DNA of 33,372 nucleotides, taken from NCBI RefSeq assembly GCF_001436045.1, contig NZ_AZER01000009.1, positions 1 through 33,372 of the forward strand. Reading direction: 5' to 3'. Shown here piece by piece: positions 22,829 through 31,562 of the stretch. Within the stretch, counting starts at the first letter, position 1, and every line of letters begins with the position of its first letter. The translations under genes and the position numbers were made by a program. The DNA is from Limosilactobacillus frumenti DSM 13145 (GTDB lineage Bacteria > Bacillota > Bacilli > Lactobacillales > Lactobacillaceae). The notes under the pieces were generated by a model. The model was given only the letters and a program-made list of their open reading frames with translations. It did not search any database and was not told where the DNA came from.

Positions 22829-24427
22829 TTGCGAAAGCTAAAAGACTACACACCAACTAGGTTTATGGCTAAGGATTCTACCTACGATAAAGATGCTGCT
22901 GACTTTTCAGTGTCATTTATCGAATGCCTGTGCCACACAAAGGGAACCTGGGCAGGCAAGCCTTTCGACCTCATCGATTGGCAGGAAAAAATTATTCGAG
23001 ATATTTTTGGCATCTTAAAGCCCGATGGCTACCGTCAATTTAATACTGCTTACGTAGAAATTCCAAAGAAACAAGGTAAATCAGAGCTGGCTGCCGCCAT
23101 CGCCCTGTTACTCTGCTGTGCCGATGGTGAAGAACGTGCAGAGGTTTATGGCTGTGCAGCTGATCGGCAACAAGCTGCAATTGTTTTTGACGTTGCTGCT
23201 GATATGGTACGTATGAATCCTGCCCTGAAGAAACGTTGTAAAATTCTTGCTTCACAGAAGCGGTTGATCTACGAACCAACTAATAGCTTTTATCAAGTTC
23301 TATCTGCTGATGCTTATTCTAAACATGGTTTTAATGTGTCCGGAGTTATATTTGATGAACTGCATACTCAACCAAACCGGAAACTCTATGATGTTATGAC
23401 GAAGGGATCGGGGGATGCCAGAACTCAGCCCCTCTACTTCTTAATCACAACCGCTGGCACTGATGAGCATTCTATTTGTTATCAAGTCCATCAAAAAGCA
23501 ATTGATATCATGAAAGGTCGAAAGCATGACCCCCGCTTTTACCCAGTAATTTATGGTGCTGATCGGGATGAGGATTGGTCGAGCCCCGAAGTCTGGAAAA
23601 AAGCTAATCCTTCTTTAGGAATTACAGTCAAAATGGAGAAAGTCAAAGACGCCTACAACTCTGCCAAGGAAAATCCAGCAGAGGAAAATACCTTCCGACA
23701 GCTTCGTTTGAACCAATGGGTAAAACAGGACGTTCGTTGGATGCCCATGGATAAATGGGATGCTTGTGCTTTCCCAGTTGATCCTAATGAACTACGGGGA
23801 CGAGATTGTTACGGCGGACTCGACCTGTCGTCGACTACCGATATCACTGCTTTTGTTCTAGTGTTTCCACCAAGGGATGATTCTGAAGGTTATACCCTTC
23901 TGCCCTATTTTTGGATCCCCGAAGATAATGTTGACTTACGAGTTCGGCGTGATCATGTTCCATATGATATTTGGAAACGACAGGGTTATCTGCAAACAAC
24001 AGAAGGAAATGTAGTTCACTACGGTTTTATTGAACAATTTATTGATGATCTTGGTAAAAAATACCACATCAAAGAAATCGCCTTTGACCGATGGGGTGCG
24101 GTAGAAATGGTTCAAAATCTCGAAGGTATGGGATTCACTGTAGTTCCATTTGGTCAGGGATTTAAAGATATGACCCCACCAACTAAAGAACTAATGCGAT
24201 TAACTCTGGAAAAGAAGATCGCTCATGGTGGTCACCCAGTATTACGCTGGATGATGGACAACATCTACATCCGCACTGACCCAGCCGGGAATATCAAACC
24301 TGATAAGGCTAAGTCAACCGAAAAAATTGATGGCGTAGTGGCCACCATTATGGGACTGGATCGTGCTATCCGAAATGAGGATAATGGTGATTCTGTTTAT
24401 GATGGTCGAGGTTTATTGATGTTGTAA
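22829..24427 (+). CDS. terL: Terminase large subunit
   Basis: A 532-residue terminase large subunit (Terminase_1 type), the ATP-driven DNA packaging motor and nuclease. Walker A-like EIPKKQGKSELAAAIAL and Walker B GVIFDELHTQ are followed by the coupling motif LITTAGTDEHS. The nuclease domain begins with GGLDLSSTTDITAFVLVF (metal-binding Asp) and ends near KIDGVVATIMGLDRA. I prefer the TTG at 22829, because AAAGGATGTGATG fits as its ribosome binding site. The in-frame ATG at 22808 overlaps that site and has none of its own, adding seven residues. It leads the head operon. Confidence 0.93.
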   Translation: MRKLKDYTPTRFMAKDSTYDKDAADFSVSFIECLCHTKGTWAGKPFDLIDWQEKIIRDIFGILKPDGYRQFNTAYVEIPKKQGKSELAAAIALLLCCADGEERAEVYGCAADRQQAAIVFDVAADMVRMNPALKKRCKILASQKRLIYEPTNSFYQVLSADAYSKHGFNVSGVIFDELHTQPNRKLYDVMTKGSGDARTQPLYFLITTAGTDEHSICYQVHQKAIDIMKGRKHDPRFYPVIYGADRDEDWSSPEVWKKANPSLGITVKMEKVKDAYNSAKENPAEENTFRQLRLNQWVKQDVRWMPMDKWDACAFPVDPNELRGRDCYGGLDLSSTTDITAFVLVFPPRDDSEGYTLLPYFWIPEDNVDLRVRRDHVPYDIWKRQGYLQTTEGNVVHYGFIEQFIDDLGKKYHIKEIAFDRWGAVEMVQNLEGMGFTVVPFGQGFKDMTPPTKELMRLTLEKKIAHGGHPVLRWMMDNIYIRTDPAGNIKPDKAKSTEKIDGVVATIMGLDRAIRNEDNGDSVYDGRGLLML

Positions 24428-24455
24428 TTGCGAAGAACTGAAAGGAGTTGATGCC

Positions 24456-25721
24456 ATGAGTCTATTTAATAAATTGTTCCATACCAATAAAGCTTCACCC
24501 AAAAACACCCTATCCAGCACCATGTCATTTTTCTTCGGCAGTTCGATGGCTGGCCAAAATGTGACCGAACGCACCGCAATGCAGAATACTGCAGTTTATG
24601 CTTGTGTTCGAGTCTTGGCTGAAGGATTAGCTGAACTGCCACTCCATATTTATCAATATACCAGCGATGGTGGGAAAAAGCGGGCAATTAACCACCCGCT
24701 TTATTTTTTGCTTCATGATGCGCCAAATCCAGAAATGACCAGTTTTATCTTTCGCGAAACCATGATGAACCATTTATTACTGTGGGGTAATGCCTATGCA
24801 CAAATCATTCGAAACGGTCAAGGCAAGATCACTGGGCTCTATCCTTTGATGCCAGATCGAATGGACGTTAACCGTGCTGCTAACGGTGAAATCTACTACA
24901 CCTATACTCGCAACTATGATGATTACCAGGCAAAGAATAAATCGAAGCAAGTAATTCTCTTGTCCGATGAAGTCCTTCACATCGCAGGGTTAGGATTTGA
25001 TGGTTTGATTGGTTACAGTCCTATTGCTATGGCTAAGAATGCTATTGGATTATCCATGGCTGCCGAACAATATGGGGCCACCTTTTTCAAAAATGATGCC
25101 ACACCTGGTGGTGTTCTCGAGCATCCTAATGTAGTCAAAGATCCCGAACGGCTCCGGAAAAGTTGGCAATCACAATTTTCGGGATCTAATAATCACAGCA
25201 TTGCTGTTTTGGAAGAAGGAATGACTTTTCATCAGCTTTCCATTCCACCCGACCAAGCGCAATTTCTTGATACTCGAAAATTCCAACTCGACGAAATCGC
25301 CAGAATTTTTCGTGTACCACCGCATATGGTTGGTGACCTAGATCGTTCGACATTCTCAAATATCGAGCAACAATCACTAGAATTTGTAAAGTACACCCTG
25401 AACCCTTGGTGCATTCGCTGGGAACAAGCTATGAATCAACAGCTTCTTTCCGCTGATGATCAACGAAAGTTTTTCGTCAAATTCAATGTTGATGGATTAC
25501 TACGTGGCGATTACGAAAGCCGAATGAATGGCTATGCTATTGGGCGCCAAAATGGTTGGCTGTCTGCAAATGATATTCGAGAACTTGAAGATCTAAACCG
25601 CATCCCTACTAATGAAGGCGGTGACGAATACTTGGTAAATGGCAATATGCTGCCACTCAACCAAGCTGGTAACTTCTATAGTTCTCAACCATCTAAAGAA
25701 AGTGAGGAACCAAAAGAATGA
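24456..25721 (+). CDS. HK97-family portal protein
   Basis: A 421-residue portal, which forms the dodecameric DNA channel at one capsid vertex. Family blocks include AVYACVRVLAEGLAELPLHI, LLLWGNAYAQIIRNGQGKI, YPLMPDRMDV, HIAGLGFDGLIGYSPI, FKNDATPGGVLEHP and FRVPPHMVGDLDRSTFSNIE. All are in the usual order. ATG follows AAAGGAGTTGATGCC. The last four bases overlap the protease gene. There is no sign of damage, which argues for a head module under selection. Confidence 0.95.
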   Translation: MSLFNKLFHTNKASPKNTLSSTMSFFFGSSMAGQNVTERTAMQNTAVYACVRVLAEGLAELPLHIYQYTSDGGKKRAINHPLYFLLHDAPNPEMTSFIFRETMMNHLLLWGNAYAQIIRNGQGKITGLYPLMPDRMDVNRAANGEIYYTYTRNYDDYQAKNKSKQVILLSDEVLHIAGLGFDGLIGYSPIAMAKNAIGLSMAAEQYGATFFKNDATPGGVLEHPNVVKDPERLRKSWQSQFSGSNNHSIAVLEEGMTFHQLSIPPDQAQFLDTRKFQLDEIARIFRVPPHMVGDLDRSTFSNIEQQSLEFVKYTLNPWCIRWEQAMNQQLLSADDQRKFFVKFNVDGLLRGDYESRMNGYAIGRQNGWLSANDIRELEDLNRIPTNEGGDEYLVNGNMLPLNQAGNFYSSQPSKESEEPKE

Positions 25722-26389
25722 AACGTTTCTGGAACTGGAGTGGCCCTCAGAATCAACGTGTATTAACTATTAACGGTACAATTGCTGAAGATAGCTGGGT
25801 TGATGATGAAGTCACTCCTCAAGTATTTCAAGATGAATTAAGTCAAGGGAAAGGGCCGATCGATCTCTGGTTAAATTCTCCCGGTGGTGACTGTGTCGCT
25901 GCCAGTCGCATTTACACGATGCTAATGAATTATCCCGATAACGTGAACGTCAAAATTGATGGTATTGCTGCTTCGGCAGCATCAGTCATCGCCATGGCAG
26001 GCACAAAAGTTTCCATGGTCCCAACCGCGATGATCATGATCCATAATCCATTAACCATTGTTGGTGGACAAAAAGAAGATCTTGATCAAGCTGCACAAAT
26101 GTTAGCTGAAACCAAAGAATCAATTATCAATGCCTATGAACTTAAAACAAACCTTCCTCGAGAAAAAATTTCATCCATGATGGATGATGAAACCTGGATG
26201 AATGTCAATAAAGCGATTGAGTTGGGGTTCGCTGACGATATGCTAGGTCAAAACAAAGATGTCACGGATTGTTACTCATATTCAGATAAACAATCTGAAT
26301 TGGTTCTATTGAACAAGCTAAAACCACAAGCAAAATCTAATATCTCTGTAAAGTCGCTGCAAAAGCGGCTTTCTTTGTTATCACACTAA
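25718..26389 (+). CDS. Head maturation protease, ClpP-type
   Basis: A 223-residue serine protease of the ClpP-like prohead group. It contains IDLWLNSPGGDCVAASRIYT, the nucleophile segment GIAASAASVIAMAG and the histidine segment MIMIHNPLT. It cleaves the capsid protein's N-terminal scaffold domain during maturation. It lies directly before the capsid gene, whose charged N-terminal segment is the expected substrate. It is coupled to the portal gene by an ATGA overlap. Confidence 0.94.
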   Translation: MKRFWNWSGPQNQRVLTINGTIAEDSWVDDEVTPQVFQDELSQGKGPIDLWLNSPGGDCVAASRIYTMLMNYPDNVNVKIDGIAASAASVIAMAGTKVSMVPTAMIMIHNPLTIVGGQKEDLDQAAQMLAETKESIINAYELKTNLPREKISSMMDDETWMNVNKAIELGFADDMLGQNKDVTDCYSYSDKQSELVLLNKLKPQAKSNISVKSLQKRLSLLSH

Positions 26390-26408
26390 TTTTTAGGAGG
26401 ACTTATCA

Positions 26409-27587
26409 ATGAGTAAGATTACTGAATTACAAGAAAAGCGTGCCCGTATTTGGAAGCAAGCAAAGGATTTCCTGGATGCTAAGCAAAAGGAGTCGGATGT
26501 ACTATCAGCTGACGACAATGCCCGCTATGAAAAGATGGAGCAAGAAGTTGTCGACTTAGGTAAGGAAATCGATCGAAGGCACAAGCAGGCAGAAATTGAA
26601 GTGGCACTAAACCAACCCACCAGTAAGGCCCTTACTAATTCCCCAATTGCTAACCAGCTACCAAAGGGCCAGGAGGCTTATGCAAAAGATTTCTGGCAAA
26701 TGATGCGTGGTCATGTGGTCGTTGATGCACTGAAAGAAGGTACGGATCCAGATGGTGGCTTCCTAGTGCCCGACGAATTTGAAAATCAACTTATCCAAAA
26801 GCTTCAAGAAGCAAATGTCCTACGAACCATCAGCCATGTCATCCAAACCAATAGCGGTGAACACAAAATTCCAGTAGTGGCCAGTGAAGGTACCGCAGCC
26901 TGGCTAGAAGAAGAAGCGGCCTACACAGAGTCCAACACACAATTTAGTCAGGTGTCACTTGGCGCTCATAAATTAGGGACCCTGATCAAAGTGTCAGAAG
27001 AATTACTAAATGATTCGGCATTTGATTTGATGGCTTACCTATCTGATGAATTCGGTCGCAGGCTCGGTAACGCTGAAGAACAAGCCTTTTTAAACGGTAC
27101 CGGTACTGGTCAACCTACTGGTATCTTGACCGATACTAATGGTGCTTCAGCTGGATCAACAGCTGCTAAGGCTGATTCATTAACTTTTGATGATTTAATC
27201 GATCTCTTCTATTCTTTGAAGACACCATACCGTCAAAATGCTGTCTTTTTGATGAATGATGATACTGTGAAGGTCATCCGCAAGATGAAAGATAAAAATG
27301 ACCAATACATTTGGCAACCTTCCGTTCAAGCAGGTCAGCCAGACAGAATCCTCAACTGCCCTGTTTATACCAGTCCATTCATGCCAACACTGTCTGCTTC
27401 CAATAAGCCAGTTCTCTTTGGCGACTTCAATTACTACTGGATTGCAGATCGACAAGGCCGAACTTTCAAACGTCTGAATGAACTTTATGCCGTAACTGGT
27501 CAAGTTGGTTTTTTAGGCTCACAACGAGTTGACGGCAAAGTTATCCTACCAGAAGCAATTAAAACCTTGTCCATGGCTGCTAAATAG
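26409..27587 (+). CDS. HK97-fold major capsid protein
   Basis: A 392-residue capsid protein. Residues 1 to about 75 form a charged coiled coil, the scaffold-like delta domain. The HK97 body starts near EAYAKDFWQMMRG and contains DPDGGFLVPDEFENQLIQKL, WLEEEAAYTESNTQFSQVSL, LIKVSEELLNDSAFDL, EQAFLNGTGTGQPTGILTD and the closing DGKVILPEAIKTL. The length is typical. AGGAGG precedes the ATG. It is intact, so heads could be built if the element is expressed. Confidence 0.96.
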   Translation: MSKITELQEKRARIWKQAKDFLDAKQKESDVLSADDNARYEKMEQEVVDLGKEIDRRHKQAEIEVALNQPTSKALTNSPIANQLPKGQEAYAKDFWQMMRGHVVVDALKEGTDPDGGFLVPDEFENQLIQKLQEANVLRTISHVIQTNSGEHKIPVVASEGTAAWLEEEAAYTESNTQFSQVSLGAHKLGTLIKVSEELLNDSAFDLMAYLSDEFGRRLGNAEEQAFLNGTGTGQPTGILTDTNGASAGSTAAKADSLTFDDLIDLFYSLKTPYRQNAVFLMNDDTVKVIRKMKDKNDQYIWQPSVQAGQPDRILNCPVYTSPFMPTLSASNKPVLFGDFNYYWIADRQGRTFKRLNELYAVTGQVGFLGSQRVDGKVILPEAIKTLSMAAK

Positions 27588-27603
27588 AAAGGATTGATGA
27601 AAT

Positions 27604-27882
27604 GTGGCTGCTATTACTTTGGCCGAAGCAAAAGCCTACCTGAGAGTAGACAACACTGTTGAAGATGACCTCATTACAAAGTTGATTGGATCGGCAACAG
27701 CTACGGTCGAGAATGTGCTTCGCCAACCACTATCAGCGTTTGATCCCCTCCCTGATGATATTCATACCGCCATTCTCTATACAGTGGCTTACCTTTATGA
27801 ATATCGGGAAACAGCTGATTTTGATGCCATGATTAAATTTCTTCGGGCCATTTTGTCCCCTTACCGGAAGGAGGAATTTTAA
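27604..27882 (+). CDS. Head-tail connector (gp6-like adaptor)
   Basis: A 92-residue helical adaptor of the HK97 gp6-like group. It begins ITLAEAKAYLRVDNTVEDDL and continues LIGSATATVENVL, and ends in the usual HTAILYTVAYLYEYRE helix. It sits below the portal and extends the head neck. The start is GTG at 27604, after AAAGGATTGATG. It overlaps the head closure gene by one base. Confidence 0.88.
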   Translation: MAAITLAEAKAYLRVDNTVEDDLITKLIGSATATVENVLRQPLSAFDPLPDDIHTAILYTVAYLYEYRETADFDAMIKFLRAILSPYRKEEF

Positions 27883-28265
27883 TGCAACAGCAAAACAAAC
27901 GTATCAGTAAGATTGCTGATATTGGTGAACTAGATCGACGCATTACTCTAATGAAAAAGAAATATGTCGGCGAAAATCCTAATACTGGAATGTCGATGTA
28001 CAAAGATGTTCGCCTCGGTGATGTATGGGCTAAAGTCTCGGCATTGCACGGTCAGGAATACTACACGGCGGTATCCGTTAAATTGGAAAAGCAATTGTCC
28101 TTTATTATCCGATACCGTGACGACATTGACGAAGAAACTAACATCTGGTTTGAAGGACGCGGCTACAATATCGGCTTTATCGATGACGTCAAATACAACC
28201 ATGAGTATCTGGAAATTAAGGCCGAGTATTCGAGAGGAGTTGATAATCCAGATGAAGACAACTAG
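27882..28265 (+). CDS. Head closure protein (head-tail joining)
   Basis: A 127-residue protein of the phage head-tail joining family. It shows IGELDRRITLMKKKY, VRLGDVWAKVSALHGQEYYT, FIIRYRDDIDEETNIWFEG and YLEIKAEYSRG, the typical order. It closes the filled head and provides the docking face for a tail. AAGGAGG precedes the ATG. It is the last head gene: the next gene is the holin, overlapping by 14 bp, where a tail module would normally begin. Confidence 0.88.
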   Translation: MQQQNKRISKIADIGELDRRITLMKKKYVGENPNTGMSMYKDVRLGDVWAKVSALHGQEYYTAVSVKLEKQLSFIIRYRDDIDEETNIWFEGRGYNIGFIDDVKYNHEYLEIKAEYSRGVDNPDEDN

Positions 28266-28665
28266 TTTAACCATCATCAATACTTGTTTTGGTGCTGTTG
28301 GTGCATTTCTTGGCTGGTTTCTAGGCGGCCTGGATGGCTTTTTGTATGTTCTACTCATTTTCATGGTGGCGGACTATATTACCGGTGTGCTCTGCGCAAT
28401 TAATGAACATAAACTCTCCAGTGAGATCGGTTTTCGTGGTCTCACTAGAAAAATGCTGATTCTACTCTTAGTAGGTATTGCCCACTCTCTTGACGTCTAT
28501 CTGCTAAAAAACGGTTCGGCCATCCGAACAGCAACAGTCTTTTTCTATATCTCTAATGAAGGAATTTCATTACTGGAAAATACCAGTCGCTTAGGCTTAC
28601 CTGTGCCCGATAAGTTAAAGAGTATTCTCCAACAATTACATGACAAGGATGGTGATAAATCATGA
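28252..28665 (+). CDS. Phage holin (Cph1/toxin-secretion holin family)
   Basis: A 137-residue membrane protein. Hydrophobic segments span about residues 5-47 (probably two helices), 67-85 and 93-105. Family features are FMVADYITGVLCAINEHKL, GFRGLTRKMLILLLVGIAHS and YISNEGISLLENTSRLGLPV. It forms membrane holes that release the endolysin. ATG at 28252 lies inside the head closure gene with AGAGGAG 13 bases upstream; TTG at 28240 is in frame but too close to that site. It overlaps the endolysin start by 4 bp. Confidence 0.88.
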   Translation: MKTTSLTIINTCFGAVGAFLGWFLGGLDGFLYVLLIFMVADYITGVLCAINEHKLSSEIGFRGLTRKMLILLLVGIAHSLDVYLLKNGSAIRTATVFFYISNEGISLLENTSRLGLPVPDKLKSILQQLHDKDGDKS

Positions 28666-29540
28666 TTCCTGGGATTGATATTTCTGAATGGCAAGGACAT
28701 GTGGATTTCAATGCAGTCAAAGCAAGTGGTGTTAAGTTTGTTCTAATCAGAGCTGGCTATGGTCGGTCAGCGAGCCAAGAAGACCGTTACTTTGCAGAAC
28801 ACTATACCCAAGCCAAAGCAGCCGGTTTACAAGTAGGAGCTTATTGGTATTCCTACGCTATCTCACCTGCTGATGCAGCCATTGAAGCCCGGGCCTGTTT
28901 AACCGTTCTTGGCAACCGTCATTTTGATTTTCCAATCTACTTTGATCTAGAAGAAAAGTGGCAATTTGCTAATGGACGTAACTTTTGTGATAGCTTAGTA
29001 AAAAGCTTTTGTAGTATTTTGGAGCAGAACGGTTGCTATGCCGGACTGTATATTTCTCGATCGTCATTGCAGAATTATATATCCACCGCTGTTGCTCAGC
29101 GTTATGCCATCTGGATAGCCGAATATGGATCACGTTGTAACTATGGTGGTAACTATGGAATATGGCAACATTCATCTACTGGTTCCGTTCCAGGTGTCAA
29201 TGGCAACTGTGATCTAGATTATGCCTACATTGACTACGTAGCTGTCATTAACAAAAAGCAGCCAGTTACCAGGAAGAACCCTGATGAGCTAGCTGTTGAA
29301 GTCTTAAATGGTCAATGGGGTAATGGTACCGATCGTCAACAGCTCTTAACCGCTGCTGGTTATGACTATGCGGTGGTCCAAGAAAAGGTTAACCGTCTCT
29401 TAAATCGTAAGTCAGTTGACCAAATTGCTCGTGAAGTTATCCGTGGCTCCTGGGGTAATGGTAATGAGCGAATCAACCGATTGAAGCAAGCTGGCTATGA
29501 CCCCACCCAAATTCAAAAACGAGTTAATCAACTATTGTAA
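28662..29540 (+). CDS. Endolysin: GH25 muramidase with two Cpl-7-type wall-binding repeats
   Basis: A 292-residue lysin. Residues 1 to about 195 are a glycoside hydrolase 25 lysozyme domain: GIDISEWQGHVDFNAVK, FVLIRAGYG, and the catalytic strand FPIYFDLEEKW (Asp and Glu). YAYIDYVAVI closes the domain. The C-terminus holds two Cpl-7/CW_7 repeats (about 206-249 and 250-292), each with a (E/D)V(L/I)xGxWGNG core. It cuts the glycan strand of peptidoglycan. It has no signal peptide, so it needs the holin. A terminator follows. Confidence 0.95.
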   Translation: MIPGIDISEWQGHVDFNAVKASGVKFVLIRAGYGRSASQEDRYFAEHYTQAKAAGLQVGAYWYSYAISPADAAIEARACLTVLGNRHFDFPIYFDLEEKWQFANGRNFCDSLVKSFCSILEQNGCYAGLYISRSSLQNYISTAVAQRYAIWIAEYGSRCNYGGNYGIWQHSSTGSVPGVNGNCDLDYAYIDYVAVINKKQPVTRKNPDELAVEVLNGQWGNGTDRQQLLTAAGYDYAVVQEKVNRLLNRKSVDQIAREVIRGSWGNGNERINRLKQAGYDPTQIQKRVNQLL

Positions 29541-29545
29541 CTTTT

Positions 29546-29575
29546 GCCTGTGGACTACGGTCTGCAGGCTTTTTT
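29546..29575 (+). terminator. Intrinsic terminator after the lysis genes
   Basis: GCCTGTGGAC (29546-29555) pairs with GTCTGCAGGC (29560-29569) around a TACG loop, with two wobble positions, followed by TTTTTT. This probably ends the late transcript. Confidence 0.8.
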
Positions 29576-29586
29576 CTTTTGCGATG

Positions 29587-29619
29587 GTTTACTTTTTAAA
29601 CTCGCCTGGCTTATCAGTG
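29587..29619 (+). repeat. Intergenic motif, copy C
   Basis: GTTTACTTT, 12 bases, GGCTTATCAGTG: the third copy of the spaced motif. It lies between the lysis terminator and the ribosome binding site of the next gene. The ATG at 29585 reads MVYFLNSPGLSV in frame with the downstream small gene, but has no Shine-Dalgarno sequence. Confidence 0.55.
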
Positions 29620-29631
29620 GAGGTAATTACA

Positions 29632-29871
29632 ATGACTAAACAAGTTAAAACCGTAACTTGCCAACCACTGATGCCCGTTAAAACCGGCATGACACAACAG
29701 CAGCTGCTAGATGAAATTCATTACCAGCAATCCCGCCAAATTATCACTAAGCTACTAAACAAGGGGTTGCTTTCCGAAAACGAATTCAAGCAAATCGATC
29801 AATTAAATCAGCAATCCTTTCCACCATTAATAAAGCCAGAAAGCGTTGATACATCAGCTACTCAGAGCTAA
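29632..29871 (+). CDS. Small SHOCT-like protein upstream of the recombinases
   Basis: A 79-residue protein whose middle part resembles SHOCT-like proteins that precede large serine recombinases in Firmicute mobile elements. The key stretch is QQLLDEIHYQQSRQIITKLL followed by NKGLLSENEFKQIDQLNQQS. I start at ATG 29632 after GTGGAGG. It precedes the first recombinase by 29 bp, which suggests a recombination accessory or directionality role. That role is inference. Confidence 0.7.
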   Translation: MTKQVKTVTCQPLMPVKTGMTQQQLLDEIHYQQSRQIITKLLNKGLLSENEFKQIDQLNQQSFPPLIKPESVDTSATQS

Positions 29872-29900
29872 CATACCACACTGACGAAAGGAGGTTTGCC

Positions 29901-31562
29901 ATGTCAACTATTACGAAAATTCAAGGCTACCAGCGTGATGTCAAGCAATTAAGAGTGGCGGCTTATTGCCGAGTATCTACTGACAATGTTGAACAATTAG
30001 AAAGCTTGGAAAATCAACGGCAACACTATCAAGAATATATCAATCGCCACCTTAACTGGCAGCTAGCTAGGATCTACTTTGATGAAGGTATTTCAGGCAC
30101 TAAACTGAATCATCGAAATGCCTTAAAAGAGTTATTGGCTGATTGTCATAACCACCGGATCGATTTGGTGATTACCAAGTCAATCAGCCGGTTATCGCGT
30201 AATACTACTGATTGTTTAAAAATTGTTCGTGAACTGCAGCAATTAAACATTCCCATCTACTTTGAAAAGGAACGCATCAATACTGGCGAGATGGCTAGTG
30301 AACTGTTCTTATCGATTCTTAGCAGTATTGCCCAGGACGAATCACACTCGACCGCGGGTAATTTACGCTGGTCCATTCGGAAGCGTTTTGCGGATGGCAG
30401 TTTCAAGGTTTCTTCAGCACCGTACGGCTACTCTGTTCAGGATGGTAACTTAATTATTAAACCCAGCGAAGCAAAAATTATTAAACAAATCTTCACTAGC
30501 TTCTTACAAGGTCAATCAACTGGACATATTGCTAAACAGCTAAATACTAAACATGTTCCCACCCAGCGTGGTCATCGCTGGTGGAGCAGTACTATCATTA
30601 ATATTCTGCGCAACATTAACTATACCGGCGATATGCTATGTCAGAAAACCTACCGTGATGATCAATACCACCGACATTTAAATCAGGGTGAACTGGCACA
30701 ATATTTAATTGAAGAACATCATAAAGGAATAATCAGCCATCATGACTTTAATCAAGTCCAAGATCGATTGAAACAAGTCGCACAAGAACGGCACATTGAG
30801 TCCGGAAATCACAAATACCAACAACACTATCTATTCACCGGGAAACTCATTTGTGATTATTGCGGTTCTACGTTCAAACGACAAACACGGCCGAATAAAA
30901 TCTGCTGGGCTTGTCAAAAACATTTGCACTCCGCAAAGCAATGTCCAGTGAGAGCAATTGCCGAGGAATGGATCCAAAACGCCTTTTGCAACATGATGAA
31001 TAAACTGACCTTCAGTAAAAAGTTATTAATGTTGCCTCTAGTACAACAATTAAAGGACAGCTTTATCAATGATCCTGACGGAAAGCTAAGTCAATCAGCC
31101 AAGCAGATTAAAGAAAATGATGACAAGACGGAAACATTAAATAAGCTGTTACAGGCAGGTTTAATTGATCAGTCATTGTATATCAATCAAACCGCTGAAC
31201 TGGAACAAAGCACCTATCAGATTCAACAGCGAATTAAACAAATTAACAGTAGTCACACTGACGATGCCAATAATCTGGAGGACTTTCGTGAACTTCTCCG
31301 TTGGTGCCAGCAAAATCAATTTCTAAATACATTTGATCCGGCACTGTTTCTAACCTATGTCCAATCAATTAAGATCCTTAACCAGCACGAAATCTGTTTC
31401 CAGCTTAAATGCGGGTTGAATTTGACCGAACATCTTGTTAATAAACAGCCTGTCAGTGAACATTTCTATCGGGGAATAATTCATCAACGATTCAATGATC
31501 CAATCAAGCAAGCTGAATATTTGTACAGCACGATTAAAAGCGAGGTGGATTTAATTGGGTAA
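29901..31562 (+). CDS. Large serine recombinase 1
   Basis: A 553-residue large serine recombinase. The resolvase domain starts with VAAYCRVSTDN, giving catalytic S26. It continues FDEGISGTKLNHR, LVITKSISRLSRNTTDCL and IYFEKERINTGEM. The recombinase domain follows (YGYSV, then TQRGHRWWSSTIINILRNIN), and a zinc ribbon CDYCGSTFK ... CWACQKH is at about residues 315-340. A helical C-terminal region completes it. AAAGGAGG precedes the ATG. Its end overlaps the second recombinase by 8 bp. It probably integrates or excises the element together with, or alternating with, its neighbour. Confidence 0.93.
   Translation: MSTITKIQGYQRDVKQLRVAAYCRVSTDNVEQLESLENQRQHYQEYINRHLNWQLARIYFDEGISGTKLNHRNALKELLADCHNHRIDLVITKSISRLSRNTTDCLKIVRELQQLNIPIYFEKERINTGEMASELFLSILSSIAQDESHSTAGNLRWSIRKRFADGSFKVSSAPYGYSVQDGNLIIKPSEAKIIKQIFTSFLQGQSTGHIAKQLNTKHVPTQRGHRWWSSTIINILRNINYTGDMLCQKTYRDDQYHRHLNQGELAQYLIEEHHKGIISHHDFNQVQDRLKQVAQERHIESGNHKYQQHYLFTGKLICDYCGSTFKRQTRPNKICWACQKHLHSAKQCPVRAIAEEWIQNAFCNMMNKLTFSKKLLMLPLVQQLKDSFINDPDGKLSQSAKQIKENDDKTETLNKLLQAGLIDQSLYINQTAELEQSTYQIQQRIKQINSSHTDDANNLEDFRELLRWCQQNQFLNTFDPALFLTYVQSIKILNQHEICFQLKCGLNLTEHLVNKQPVSEHFYRGIIHQRFNDPIKQAEYLYSTIKSEVDLIG

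Noticed and set aside
27964-28251. Long N-terminal extension of the holin frame
   Set aside because: It lies entirely inside the head closure gene in another frame; the conserved holin starts at the ATG at 28252.
29497-29631. Extension of the small SHOCT-like protein upstream
   Set aside because: It would read through the end of the endolysin gene and a strong terminator; ATG 29632 has GTGGAGG at the right distance.
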